From contig NZ_WTPX01000029.1 in NCBI RefSeq assembly GCF_013036045.1, forward strand, positions 1-40,953: 40,953 nt of DNA, written 5' to 3'. This DNA comes from Alienimonas chondri. Lineage in GTDB: Bacteria; Planctomycetota; Planctomycetia; Planctomycetales; Planctomycetaceae. A model generated the notes under the pieces. It was given only the letters and a program-made list of their open reading frames with translations. It was not told the origin of the DNA and searched no databases. Shown piece by piece: positions 16,815 to 24,652 of the stretch (its first letter is position 1; each line of letters opens with the position of its first letter). A program made the position numbers and the translations under genes.

Positions 16815-17630
16815 ATGAACATTCTCCCGCTTGCCGTGCTGCTCCCGACGCTCCTCGCGGAGCCGCCCGCCGAGCCTGTCCCCGCAGGGCAGAACGCGAT
16901 TTCGGCGGAGAACGGCGCCTCCGCGGCGGGCGCCCTCTCGCCGGAGGCCGCGAAGCTCGCGCTCGCGCCGCTCAACCCGTACGTCGGGCAGTGGCGGGGC
17001 GTCGGACAGGTCCGCCGCGGCTCGCGGCAGGGGGCGTGGAGCGAAACCGGGGAATGGATCTGGGACTTCTCCGATCCGAGTCGCCCGGCGGTTCGTCTGC
17101 AGGTCGAGGAAGGGAAGGAACTCAGTCGCCTACTGGTGCGGCCCTCGCCCAAAGGAACCGGATTCGTCGCGACGCTGACTCAGGCCGACGGGGCGACGTC
17201 GATCCTCACCGCCGCGGAACTGGGCGACTCCGTCGAATTCCTCCCCGTCGACGACGGTTCCGACCGTCTGACGCTCAAGCGCCTCAACGAGAAGCGGTTC
17301 ACCCTGCTGATCGAGCGTCGTTCCTCCCCGACCGGCCGCTTTCGCCGGGTGGCGGAGGTCGGCTACACCCGCCAGGGGCAGCGGCTGGCGGAAAGCTCGC
17401 TGGGCGGGCCGGAGTGCGTCGTCAGCGGCGGTCTCGGCACGGTCGAGGTCAGCCACGCGGGGAAGACGTACTACGTTTGCTGCACCGGCTGCGTGGCGGC
17501 GTTCGAGGCGGACCCGGAGGGAACGCTCGCCGACTACCGCGCCCGCAAGGCGGAGGAGGCGGCCGCAGCGAAAGCGGACGCAGCGAAGGGCGAAACGCCG
17601 GACGAAGGCCCGGAACGTCAGCAGGAATGA
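16815..17630 (+). CDS. Secreted hypothetical protein with C-terminal TRASH/YHS-like cysteine motif
   Basis: 271 aa. The start ATG 16815 has a good Shine-Dalgarno, GGGAGAGA, at 16806-16813. The N-terminus (MNILPLAVLLPTLLAEPP) looks like a short signal peptide. Residues about 52-195 are strand-rich, starting LNPYVGQWRGVGQVRRG, and resemble a lipocalin-like barrel. C201, C222, C223 and C226 (GKTYYVCCTGCVAAFEADPE) match the metal-binding core of TRASH/YHS domains (C-x19-22-C-x3-C), but without the usual leading DPVCG. The tail is Ala/Lys/Glu-rich. A periplasmic copper or heavy-metal sensor, carrier or scavenger is plausible but inferred. It lies 42 bp after ilvE. Confidence 0.78.
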   Translation: MNILPLAVLLPTLLAEPPAEPVPAGQNAISAENGASAAGALSPEAAKLALAPLNPYVGQWRGVGQVRRGSRQGAWSETGEWIWDFSDPSRPAVRLQVEEGKELSRLLVRPSPKGTGFVATLTQADGATSILTAAELGDSVEFLPVDDGSDRLTLKRLNEKRFTLLIERRSSPTGRFRRVAEVGYTRQGQRLAESSLGGPECVVSGGLGTVEVSHAGKTYYVCCTGCVAAFEADPEGTLADYRARKAEEAAAAKADAAKGETPDEGPERQQE

Positions 17631-17743
17631 CGGCGCCGAGGAAAGTTTTCAGACCGGGGTTTCGCGCGCGTCGTTTGCGGACCTAAGAGAGACCCGCGTC
17701 GCCCGACACGCTCCCACGCACACCCGCGCCCCAACGCCCCTCG

Positions 17744-18922
17744 ATGTCTCAGAATCAGACCCCGGTCCCGTTCATCGACCTGCGGGCGCAACACGCTACC
17801 ATTCGCACCGAAGTGATGGAGGCCGTCAGTCGGGTCTTCGAGAACCAGTCCTTCGTGCTGGGCGAAGAGGTCTCGAGCTTTGAAGCCGACGCCGCGGAGT
17901 ACTGCGACGCCGATCACGCGATCGGCTGCGCCAGCGGCACGGACGCGTTGCTGCTGGCCCTGATGGCCTGCGGAGTCGGCCCGGGCGACGAAGTCATCAC
18001 CAGCCCGTTCACCTTCTTCGCGACGGCCGGCAGCATCCACCGCGTCGGCGCCACGCCGGTGTTCGTGGACATCGAGCCGGACGGCTTCAACATCGATCCC
18101 GACGCGATCGAAGACGCGATCACCGATCGCACCAAGGCGATCATGCCGGTGCACATCTTCGGTCAGGTCGCGGAGATGGACCCGATCTGGCGGATCGCCG
18201 CCAAGCACGACCTGCACATCATCGAAGACGCCGCCCAAAGCATCGGCGCCGAATACCGCGGTCGCCGCAGCGGCGTGCTGGGCACGATCGCCTGCTTCAG
18301 TTTCTTCCCCACCAAGAACCTCGGCGGCGCCGGCGACGGCGGGATGATGACCACCGACGACGACGAAGTCGCCGCTCGGTTATCGCGGCTCCGTGTGCAC
18401 GGCGACGTCGGCGGCTACGAGCATTTGGAAGTCGGCCTGAACAGCCGGTTGGACGCCCTCCAGGCCGCCGTGCTGAAGGTGAAGCTGCGCCACCTCGACG
18501 ACTGGACCGAGGCCCGCCGGGCGAACGCGGAACGCTACGACGACCTCCTCGCCGACTACCGCGTCGCCGATGCGATCGTCCCGCCGGTCCGTCTGCCGGA
18601 GCGTCGCCACGTCTACAACCAGTACGTCACCCGGGTGCCGGGCGGTCGTCGCGAGGGCGTGCTGTCGAAGATGCGGGCCGCCGGCGTCGGCGCCGCCGTC
18701 TACTATCCGAAGCCGCTCCACCTGCAGACCTGCTTCGCCGACCTCGGCTACAAACGCGGCCAACTGCCCGTCGCGGAGCAGGCCTGCGACGAAGTGATGG
18801 CGCTGCCCATCTTCGCCGAACTGGGCGAGGAACGGCAGGAGATCGTCGTTCAAACCCTCTGCAAAAGCCTCGGCCGCCAAGCCGTCCCCAGCCGCCCGCG
18901 CGTGATGCGGGCCGCCGCCTGA
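17744..18922 (+). CDS. DegT/DnrJ/EryC1/StrS-family sugar aminotransferase
   Basis: PLP-dependent enzyme that aminates a nucleotide-bound keto sugar, usually for envelope polysaccharide. 392 aa. It opens [17 protein letters not shown], with [13 protein letters not shown] (PLP phosphate site), the [13 protein letters not shown] motif, [11 protein letters not shown] with the PLP-binding Asp (D162), and the Schiff-base lysine K191 in [14 protein letters not shown]. The C-terminal YPKPLHLQ and LPIFAELG motifs fit the family. The start is ATG 17744. No sugar-nucleotide genes are adjacent, so the substrate is unknown. A hairpin at 18945-18977 probably ends its transcript. Confidence 0.92.
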   Translation: MSQNQTPVPFIDLRAQHATIRTEVMEAVSRVFENQSFVLGEEVSSFEADAAEYCDADHAIGCASGTDALLLALMACGVGPGDEVITSPFTFFATAGSIHRVGATPVFVDIEPDGFNIDPDAIEDAITDRTKAIMPVHIFGQVAEMDPIWRIAAKHDLHIIEDAAQSIGAEYRGRRSGVLGTIACFSFFPTKNLGGAGDGGMMTTDDDEVAARLSRLRVHGDVGGYEHLEVGLNSRLDALQAAVLKVKLRHLDDWTEARRANAERYDDLLADYRVADAIVPPVRLPERRHVYNQYVTRVPGGRREGVLSKMRAAGVGAAVYYPKPLHLQTCFADLGYKRGQLPVAEQACDEVMALPIFAELGEERQEIVVQTLCKSLGRQAVPSRPRVMRAAA

Positions 18923-18944
18923 ACGACCTGACCGTCGACATACC

Positions 18945-18977
18945 CACGCCCCGGCCGGTTCACCCGTCCGGGGCGTG
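18945..18977 (+). terminator. Probable terminator after the DegT-family gene
   Basis: CACGCCCCGG (18945-18954) pairs perfectly with CCGGGGCGTG (18968-18977) across a 13-nt loop, 23 bp after the stop. Only a weak T-run follows (TTCGTG). Confidence 0.7.
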
Positions 18978-19521
18978 TTCGTGCGCGCGGCATGGCAAGA
19001 GCGAACCGCAGTTTGTCGTAGCGGCGGCTTCCAGCCGCCGACTCTCGGCGAGTCCTTACTTGCCCCCGCTCGCTGCGCTCGCGGACGGCGGCTGGAAGCC
19101 GTCGCTACTGATCAACGCGGACTGCGCTAAAGCGAGGCTGAACGAGGTCGGCCATGGAACACGGCCTCGGCTCGCGCCTCGGGCTGTCGATTCGCGCTCG
19201 ATGCGGTTCGCCCACCCGGCAGGCGCGGCACGGTCGTCAGAGTCGCAGGCGCATACTTCGCTCGCGAATCGTTGTGCATCCGACCCACGGGCGTTGTGGG
19301 ATTTACAGTTCGGGGAACGGTCCGTCGACGGCGTCTCGCCCCTGCAATCGTAGCTTCGGAGTCGTTTCGCCATGCGATCGGCACGCCGTTCGCGATGAAG
19401 TCCTCTCGACGACCCGCCCCGCGGAGATCGTTCACCGCCCATGAGGGGCGGCCCGCCCGAATTGGTCCGCCGGCGATGGAGCCGCCGCCCGGACGCCCCG
19501 CCCGTGCCCCACGGAACCCGT
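18978..19521. other. Noncoding gap between the DegT-family and large secreted-protein genes
   Basis: Together with the terminator, the two genes are about 600 bp apart. Apart from the repeat at 19018-19108, I see no convincing gene. Short frames on both strands have low-complexity Arg/Ala/Pro products. At about 19143-19169, CGAGGTCGGCCATGGAACAC followed by GGCCTCG forms an imperfect palindrome. The upstream control region of the next gene should be in the last 100 bp or so. Confidence 0.6.
19018..19108. repeat. Long intergenic inverted repeat, GTAGCGGCGGCTTCCAGCCG family
   Basis: Arms 19018-19040 and 19086-19108 pair over 23 bp with one mismatch. The 45-nt loop includes a smaller GAGCG-rich fold (CCGCTCGCTGCGCTCGCGG). 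It lies just past the terminator of the DegT-family gene. Confidence 0.88.
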
Positions 19522-21294
19522 ATGTTTCGCTCTCTTTGTACCGGCGCCCTGCTGCTCGCAACGCCGGTGTTGTCCGCTGCCGAACCGCCGGTCGAGGTCG
19601 CCTCGGTTGAGGTCGCCTCGGTGGAGCCGTCCGCCGCATCGACCGCGGAGCTGGTCGACCCCGCCGTTCTCGATAAGGAGGAGGCGGCCCGCAAGTCGGC
19701 CGCGGTCACGCTCAACTATTGCCGGGCCAGCCTGTACCGGATCCGCTGTTCCCCGACCGATCAGGTGCTGTCGGAGGAGCGGGCGAACATTCTGTCGAAC
19801 CTGAACCTCGCCGCGATCGAGGACGAAGAGGTGCTGCGGCTCTACACCGCGGTCCTCGACGAAATCGCCGCCGTTCGGATCGCGGAGCGGGACCGCACGA
19901 TTTTGCAGCAGTCGCACCTGCGGGGCGTTTCCCGGCACACGACGATCACCGCGTTCAGCCTGCTGGGGCACGCGGCGACGGCGGACGTGGCGGGCGCCGT
20001 CCGCACCGGCGCCGGCAGCTGGTGGGATCTGCGGGGGATGCAGGTGGACCGCGATCAGGGCATGTGGAAGGTCGATCGCGACCGCGTGAAGGGCGTGCTG
20101 GACAAGAGCGGTGCCTTCCTCGACACCAGTTGGAAGCTGGCCCGGAAGCGGAACATCCCGGACAGCTGGCTCGTCCGCGACGACGACCTCCGCCGTCTCG
20201 CCGAGGTGCAGGCCGACCCGGACGCCGACGCCCGCTTGCGGCGCCTCACCCGGCTCCAGCGATACCTGACCCATCACCCGCCGTACTGGTACGCCCTGGC
20301 TCGCACGCAGCAGCGGTTGGGCATGTTCACCGATGCGGAGCAGACCTACGCCCACTTGGCCACGCTGGGCGGCGGGCACTTCCGTCGCGATCAGATGCTC
20401 GCCGCGGGCTGGGCGAACGTGGCGATGATCCGCGAACACACCGGCGTGGCCGGGGCCGCGGACGCCGCGGAGAAGGCGCTCGCCTGCGGCGGGGACGCCT
20501 GGGAAGTGAACCTCGCCGCGGCCGGGGTGCTCGCCAAGCATCGCCGGTACGCCGCCGCCGAGGACGCCGTGCTGCGGAACCTCGATTCCGACCTGGAGAG
20601 CGAACAATCCTCCGCCGCGTTGTGCGTGGTGTACGCCGACGCCGGCACGCATCTGGAAGGGGCCGGGGCGAAGCTGGTTGAGCGGCTCCGCGATCCGCAG
20701 ACGGTGGCGAATCTCCCGCCGGCGGCGTTGGTACGGTGTGCGGCCGCGGTCTCCGGCGAACTGCCGGCGGTCGCCGCGGAGGCGTTGCGTCAGAGCGTGT
20801 CCGTCACGGCCGACCCGCGTCACGGCATGATTCTGACCGCCGACCGGGCCTGGGGCTTGCCGTCGGCGGTGTTCCACGCGGCGGACGTCGCTCGCGGCGA
20901 GGAGCAGGAACTGCGGCCGCTGGTTGCCGCCCGCACGGCGGACCCGAGCCGGGAAGCGGTCCGCTTCACGGATCTCGGAACCTGTGAAGACGGTTGCGTC
21001 CGGCTGGCGGTGCAGTTCGGCGAGGACGAACCGATCACCCTCACCTTCGCCGGAGCGCCGGAACCGGAGTCGCGCTCCGCCCGTCGCGAGGCGACCTCAC
21101 GCTGGCCCTTCTCGCTGGGGAGCAACCCGCTGCCGACCCGTCGGGAACCGCCCGCGGCCCGCGAATTGCCGCTGGCTCGGGTCGAGACGGCCGGTCGCGT
21201 CGTCGCGCTGGCGCCGAGCGAGATCGGGACGATCCTGAGCGAGAGCCATCGCCCGCGGATGTCGGCCCGGCCGGTGATGCCCGCGGGGCGGTAA
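19522..21294 (+). CDS. Large secreted hypothetical protein, helical/TPR-like
   Basis: The start ATG 19522 gives MFRSLCTGALLLATPVLSAA, a clear signal peptide cut near residue 20, and 590 aa in total. The frame upstream to 19441 is noncoding-like. After the signal there is a short tandem repeat (VEVASVEVASVE). The middle, about residues 60-450, is rich in helices with a TPR-like pattern: YALARTQQRLGMFTDAEQTY, then ALACGGDAWEVNLAAAGVLA. The C-terminal 120 residues look strand-rich and basic. It is probably periplasmic or surface-located. I do not recognise the family and no enzyme motif is visible. Only 34 bp separate its stop from the convergent BON-like gene. Confidence 0.75.
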   Translation: MFRSLCTGALLLATPVLSAAEPPVEVASVEVASVEPSAASTAELVDPAVLDKEEAARKSAAVTLNYCRASLYRIRCSPTDQVLSEERANILSNLNLAAIEDEEVLRLYTAVLDEIAAVRIAERDRTILQQSHLRGVSRHTTITAFSLLGHAATADVAGAVRTGAGSWWDLRGMQVDRDQGMWKVDRDRVKGVLDKSGAFLDTSWKLARKRNIPDSWLVRDDDLRRLAEVQADPDADARLRRLTRLQRYLTHHPPYWYALARTQQRLGMFTDAEQTYAHLATLGGGHFRRDQMLAAGWANVAMIREHTGVAGAADAAEKALACGGDAWEVNLAAAGVLAKHRRYAAAEDAVLRNLDSDLESEQSSAALCVVYADAGTHLEGAGAKLVERLRDPQTVANLPPAALVRCAAAVSGELPAVAAEALRQSVSVTADPRHGMILTADRAWGLPSAVFHAADVARGEEQELRPLVAARTADPSREAVRFTDLGTCEDGCVRLAVQFGEDEPITLTFAGAPEPESRSARREATSRWPFSLGSNPLPTRREPPAARELPLARVETAGRVVALAPSEIGTILSESHRPRMSARPVMPAGR

Positions 21295-21328
21295 GGAGCG
21301 ATCCGACGTGCCCCCCGGAGCGGGCTTC

Positions 21329-21601
21329 TCAGCCGACCGCGATGCGGTTCCGAACGACCCCGCCGGGGGCGGCGGCCATCGCGGCGACGCCGGCCAGTTG
21401 TTTGCAGTAGAACGTCCCGCACCGGCCGGTGAGGATGATGGAGAACTCGCGATCGGCGCTCGGAGCCGGGGCGACGTCGACTCGAAGGTCGCGAAGCAAC
21501 GCCCCGGTGCGGTCCCGAACCAGCCGGTTCACCGCATCGCTGACGGTCTCTCTGCGGGGGGGAAGCGTTTCGGTTTCGAAACGGTCGATTGTAGCGATCA
21601 T
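21329..21601 (-). CDS. Small BON-domain-like protein
   Basis: 90 aa from ATG 21599-21601 (MIATIDRFETETLPPRRET); an ATG 13 codons further upstream is possible. The body VSDAVNRLVRDRTGALLRD, then strand LRVDVAP, REFSIILTGRCGTFYCKQLA, and GVAAMAAAPGGVVRNRIAV follows the alpha-beta-beta-alpha-beta order of a BON domain, including the LxGxxxTxxxKxxA-like centre and the G-V-x-x-x-N-x-I ending. BON domains bind phospholipid or other membrane partners. No signal peptide is seen. The assignment is by pattern and is moderate. Confidence 0.6.
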   Translation of the reverse strand: MIATIDRFETETLPPRRETVSDAVNRLVRDRTGALLRDLRVDVAPAPSADREFSIILTGRCGTFYCKQLAGVAAMAAAPGGVVRNRIAVG

Positions 21602-21876
21602 CGGCCGCATCCTTCGGCAAAGCGGGGGCAACCCCGGCATCGTCGCGGGGTCGGTCGGGCGATCCGGATCGGAAACTTTGAATCGGGTCCGGCCGATGCG
21701 AGATTACCGTCACAATCTGATCCGGGCAAGCATTTGATCTGACTGATGGATTACTTTCGGCCGGCGTCGGTCGGCCGACATCGGTCGGTCGCCGTCTTCC
21801 CCCGAGCCGGGTATAACGCGGGCCGAGATCGACCGATCTGATTTTGCTTCCCCCGTCGCTCCCCCCCGTCGTGCCG
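21602..21876. promoter_or_regulatory. Divergent intergenic region with GTCGGTCGGCC repeats
   Basis: This 275-bp gap between the BON-like gene and the M42 peptidase gene is less GC-rich than its surroundings in the middle (for example CTGATGGATTACTTTCGG). At about 21759-21792 the short word GTCGGTCGGC/TCGGTCGGTC recurs, with GGCCGGCGTCGGTCGGCCGA reading as overlapping palindromes. This could be an operator. No -10/-35 pair was assigned. Confidence 0.4.
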
Positions 21877-22965
21877 ATGACCGACGACGCCCGCGAGTTT
21901 CTCGACCGACTGCTCCTCACGCCCGGCACCAGCGGCTATGAGGAAGGCATTCAAGCGGTCGTGGGCGAGTACGCCGCCGGTTGGGCCAAGGTCTCCACCG
22001 ACTGGCACGGGAATCTGACCGCGGCGGTGAACGCCGGCGAGGACGGCCTCGGCGCCGACAAATTGCGGGTAATGCTCGCCGGTCACTGCGACCAGATCGG
22101 GCTGGTCGTCCAGCACATCGACGATCAGGGCTTCCTGCGGGTCTCCGCGGTCGGGGGCTGGGACGTGCAAACGCTGATCGGCCAGGCCGTCGAAGTGCAC
22201 GGCGCCGACGGTCCGGTCGCCGGCGTGATCGCCCGGAAGGCGATTCACCTGCTCTCCCAGGACGAACGGAAGCAGGTGCCCGAGGTGAAGGATCTGTGGG
22301 TCGATCTGGGGGTGGAAGGTAAGGCGGAGGCGTTGGAGTTGGTCGCCGTCGGCGATCCGGTGACGTTGCGGCTGGGGTATCGGGCGCTGCGGGGCGGCGT
22401 GCTGGCCGGACCGGCGATGGACGATCGCGTGGGCGTGTGGGTGATCGTCGAAGCGGCCCGCCGGGCCGCGGCTCGGAAGCCCGAGGCCGCGATCTTCGCT
22501 GTCTCCACCGTGCAGGAAGAGATCGGTCTGCGGGGCGCGAAGACCGCGGCCCACCGGATCGACCCGCACGTCGGCATCGCCGTGGACGTGACGCACGCTT
22601 CGGACTGCCCGACCGTCGAGAAGGGCGAGGTGGGCGACGTGCGGATCGGCCGCGGCCCGGTCGCCTTCCGCGGGCCGAACATCAATACGCCGCTGTTTCG
22701 CTCGCTCGTCCAGCTGGGCGAAGAACATGAACTGCCGGTGCAGGTCTCCGCGCTGTCGCGCGGGGCGTCGAACGACGGCAACGCGATCCAACTGACCCGG
22801 GGCGGCCCGGCGACGGGCATCGTCGGCATCCCGCTGCGATATATGCACAGTCCGGTCGAGGTGATCTCGATGGACGATCTGGACGCCGCCGCCGATCTGC
22901 TCTGCGAGTTCTGCCTGTCGCTGTCGTCGGACAGCGACTTCACCCCCGGCGTGGATCGCTTGTAG
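21877..22965 (+). CDS. M42-family metallo-aminopeptidase
   Basis: Dinuclear zinc or cobalt peptidase trimming peptides in the cytoplasm (glutamyl-aminopeptidase/FrvX/TET group). The ATG at 21877 (MTDDAREFLDRLLLTPGTSG) gives 362 aa. All expected metal ligands and catalytic residues can be seen: H70 and D72 in AGHCDQIGL, D182 in GPAMDDRVG, E214/E215 in TVQEEIGLRGA, D237 in DVTH, and H324 in LRYMHSPVEV. The usual AHMDE is AGHCDQ here. These proteins often form dodecameric shells. A sugar-degrading role has been proposed for some family members, but peptidase is the safe call. Confidence 0.92.
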   Translation: MTDDAREFLDRLLLTPGTSGYEEGIQAVVGEYAAGWAKVSTDWHGNLTAAVNAGEDGLGADKLRVMLAGHCDQIGLVVQHIDDQGFLRVSAVGGWDVQTLIGQAVEVHGADGPVAGVIARKAIHLLSQDERKQVPEVKDLWVDLGVEGKAEALELVAVGDPVTLRLGYRALRGGVLAGPAMDDRVGVWVIVEAARRAAARKPEAAIFAVSTVQEEIGLRGAKTAAHRIDPHVGIAVDVTHASDCPTVEKGEVGDVRIGRGPVAFRGPNINTPLFRSLVQLGEEHELPVQVSALSRGASNDGNAIQLTRGGPATGIVGIPLRYMHSPVEVISMDDLDAAADLLCEFCLSLSSDSDFTPGVDRL

Positions 22966-23096
22966 CGACCGTTACGGGGCGGTTTCGGACCGGATGAAGA
23001 TTGCGAGCGCCGAGTCGTTAACGGCGAGGCTCTCTCCGCCTTGGTTCTGTAACCTGCCCGCCGAATCACTCCAGCCAATCTCGATCTGCCTCGCTC

Positions 23097-24029
23097 ATGG
23101 CCATCCCCGAACACCTCCGCGTCGACTTCCCCAACGACGCCCCCGAACTGAACGACGACGCGGTCAAGGAGGAGATCTGCGAGATCGGCCGCCGGCTTTA
23201 TAACAAGGGCTACGCCGCGGCGAACGACGGGAATATCTCCGTCCGCGTCGGCGAAGACATGGTGCTGTGCTCGCCCACGATGATCTGCAAGGGGTTCATG
23301 ACCCCCGAGGACATCTGCGGCGTGGACATGCAGGGCAACCAGATCTACGGCCAGCGGAAACGCACCAGCGAGATCCTGCTGCACCTGTCGATCATGCGGA
23401 ACCGGGACGACGTGAAGAGCTGCGTGCACTGCCACCCGCCGCACGCGACCGCCTTCGGCGTCGCCGGCGAGCCGATCCCGCAGGGCGTGCTGCCGGAAGT
23501 CGAGGTCTTCCTGCACGAAACCCCCTTCGCCGCGTACGAGACGCCCGGCGGGCAGGTGTTCGCGGATACCGTGCTGCCGTATCTGAAGGGCACGAACCAC
23601 CTGATTCTCAAGAATCACGGCACGATCTCCTACGATAAGACGTTGGAAGAGGCGTACTGGAAGACCGAGGTGCTGGACAGCTACTGCCGCATCCTGCTGC
23701 TCGCCAAGCAGATGGGGCCGATCGACTACCTCGCGGAGCGTCACACCCGCGAACTGCTGGAGCTGAAGCAGAAGCTCGGCTTCGACGATCCCCGGTTCCA
23801 TTACCCGGACGCCGACCTCGTCGGGAACACCGCGTTCCGCGAAGTCTACGACAGCGAAGGCGAGAACCTGTACGCCCCCAAGGCGTTTAATCCCCCGCCG
23901 AGCTTCGGCCCGATCGGCAAGCCAGCCGGCAAGGCCTCCGGCGAGTTGCCGCCCACCCCGCCGCTCAAGGACGACCCGCTGGTCGCCGCGATCGCCCAGA
24001 AGGTGGTCGAGTTGATGAAGCAGGGCTGA
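23097..24029 (+). CDS. Class II aldolase with C-terminal encapsulation-peptide-like tail
   Basis: 310 aa. The core (about 22-260) is a class II aldolase/adducin fold of the fuculose-/rhamnulose-phosphate aldolase type, cleaving a ketose phosphate to a lactaldehyde-type product and DHAP. AANDGNISVR is the phosphate loop. E92 (RTSEILLHL) is the likely catalytic acid. The zinc ligands are H111, H113 (VHCHPPHATAF) and H174 (LKNHGT). Unusually, a Pro/Gly-rich linker (about 265-292) leads to a short amphipathic helix, DPLVAAIAQKVVELMKQG (293-310), as in enzymes targeted into bacterial microcompartments. No shell-protein gene is in the window. A terminator follows directly. Confidence 0.9.
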   Translation: MAIPEHLRVDFPNDAPELNDDAVKEEICEIGRRLYNKGYAAANDGNISVRVGEDMVLCSPTMICKGFMTPEDICGVDMQGNQIYGQRKRTSEILLHLSIMRNRDDVKSCVHCHPPHATAFGVAGEPIPQGVLPEVEVFLHETPFAAYETPGGQVFADTVLPYLKGTNHLILKNHGTISYDKTLEEAYWKTEVLDSYCRILLLAKQMGPIDYLAERHTRELLELKQKLGFDDPRFHYPDADLVGNTAFREVYDSEGENLYAPKAFNPPPSFGPIGKPAGKASGELPPTPPLKDDPLVAAIAQKVVELMKQG

Positions 24030-24048
24030 GTCGGTTCGACCCGCTCTC

Positions 24049-24085
24049 GCGTCCCGGTCGCTCCGAGCGTCCGGGACGCTTTTTT
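24049..24085 (+). terminator. Rho-independent terminator after the class II aldolase gene
   Basis: GCGTCCCGG (24049-24057) pairs with CCGGGACGC (24071-24079), the inner CGCT/AGCG pairs as well, and six T follow at 24080-24085. This is a strong intrinsic terminator 20 bp past the stop codon. Confidence 0.93.
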
Positions 24086-24107
24086 GTACCCGAACCGCAA
24101 AGATGCG

Positions 24108-24368
24108 ATGGCGTGGGACGACGACTCCGGCGAGTTCGAACCGTACGAGGACGACGCCTACGGCGACGACGACGCCGAGGAGTTGCCGTGCCCGTCCTGC
24201 GGCGAGCCGGTTTACGAGGAAACCCAGCGCTGCCCGTATTGCGGCGACTACATCACCCCCGGTCGCAGCACGGCCCTGCGAAACGTTCCGCAATGGGCCG
24301 TCACGCTGGGAGTGATCGGCGTGGTCGCGACCATCTTCGCCCTGCTCGGCGGAATGGCGATCTTTTAG
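24108..24368 (+). CDS. Small zinc-ribbon single-TM protein
   Basis: 86 aa from ATG 24108 (MAWDDDSGEFEPYEDD). The N-terminal 25 residues are very acidic. A double CxxC zinc ribbon follows (ELPCPSCGEPVYEETQRC, then PYCGDYITPG). One TM at the C-terminus (WAVTLGVIGVVATIFALLGG) leaves only four residues after it, so this is a tail-anchored protein with the ribbon in the cytoplasm. I recall proteins of this layout being common in planctomycetes with no assigned function. A TTG at 24084 overlaps the terminator T-run and is unlikely to be the start. Confidence 0.8.
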   Translation: MAWDDDSGEFEPYEDDAYGDDDAEELPCPSCGEPVYEETQRCPYCGDYITPGRSTALRNVPQWAVTLGVIGVVATIFALLGGMAIF

Positions 24369-24411
24369 GACGTTTCACGGATTGCCGTGGCGGTCTGCGA
24401 AGCCCTTCGTA

Positions 24412-24466
24412 AGCCCGAAGCGCAAGCGAGGCGGGGCGGTTCCGGGTCTCGCTTGCGCTTCGGGCT
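24412..24466. repeat. Long intergenic inverted repeat, AGCCCGAAGCGCAAGCGAG family
   Basis: Arms 24412-24430 and 24448-24466 are perfect 19-bp inverted copies around a 17-nt loop. It lies 43 bp after the zinc-ribbon gene, between convergent transcripts. Confidence 0.9.
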
Positions 24467-24578
24467 CACAGGCGAGCGCCGAACTTATCCAACGGGCGCA
24501 CTGGCAGGCGCTGCGTCGAGGCGTCTTGGAAGAACGAACGAGCCGGCCTGGCCTCGCTATCCAGATGGTCGAAGCATG

Positions 24579-24618
24579 AAAAAAAACCGCCCGCCCCGGT
24601 CGGAACCGGGACGGGCGG
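24579..24618 (-). terminator. Rho-independent terminator of the ammonium transporter gene
   Basis: Read on the minus strand, a 14-bp stem with one mismatch (24587-24600 with 24605-24618, loop CGGA on the plus strand) is followed by eight T (24579-24586 as A on the plus strand). It lies 34 bp past the amt stop. Confidence 0.93.
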
Positions 24619-24652
24619 GCGTTCCGCAGCTGCTCTTGAAGCCGGCTCGGGA

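Noticed and set aside
22245-24293. Very long open frame (about 680 codons) on the minus strand across the M42 peptidase and aldolase genes
   Set aside because: It is antisense to two well-supported genes with catalytic motifs; its product is His/Arg/Ala-rich without domains. Such frames are expected in high-GC DNA.
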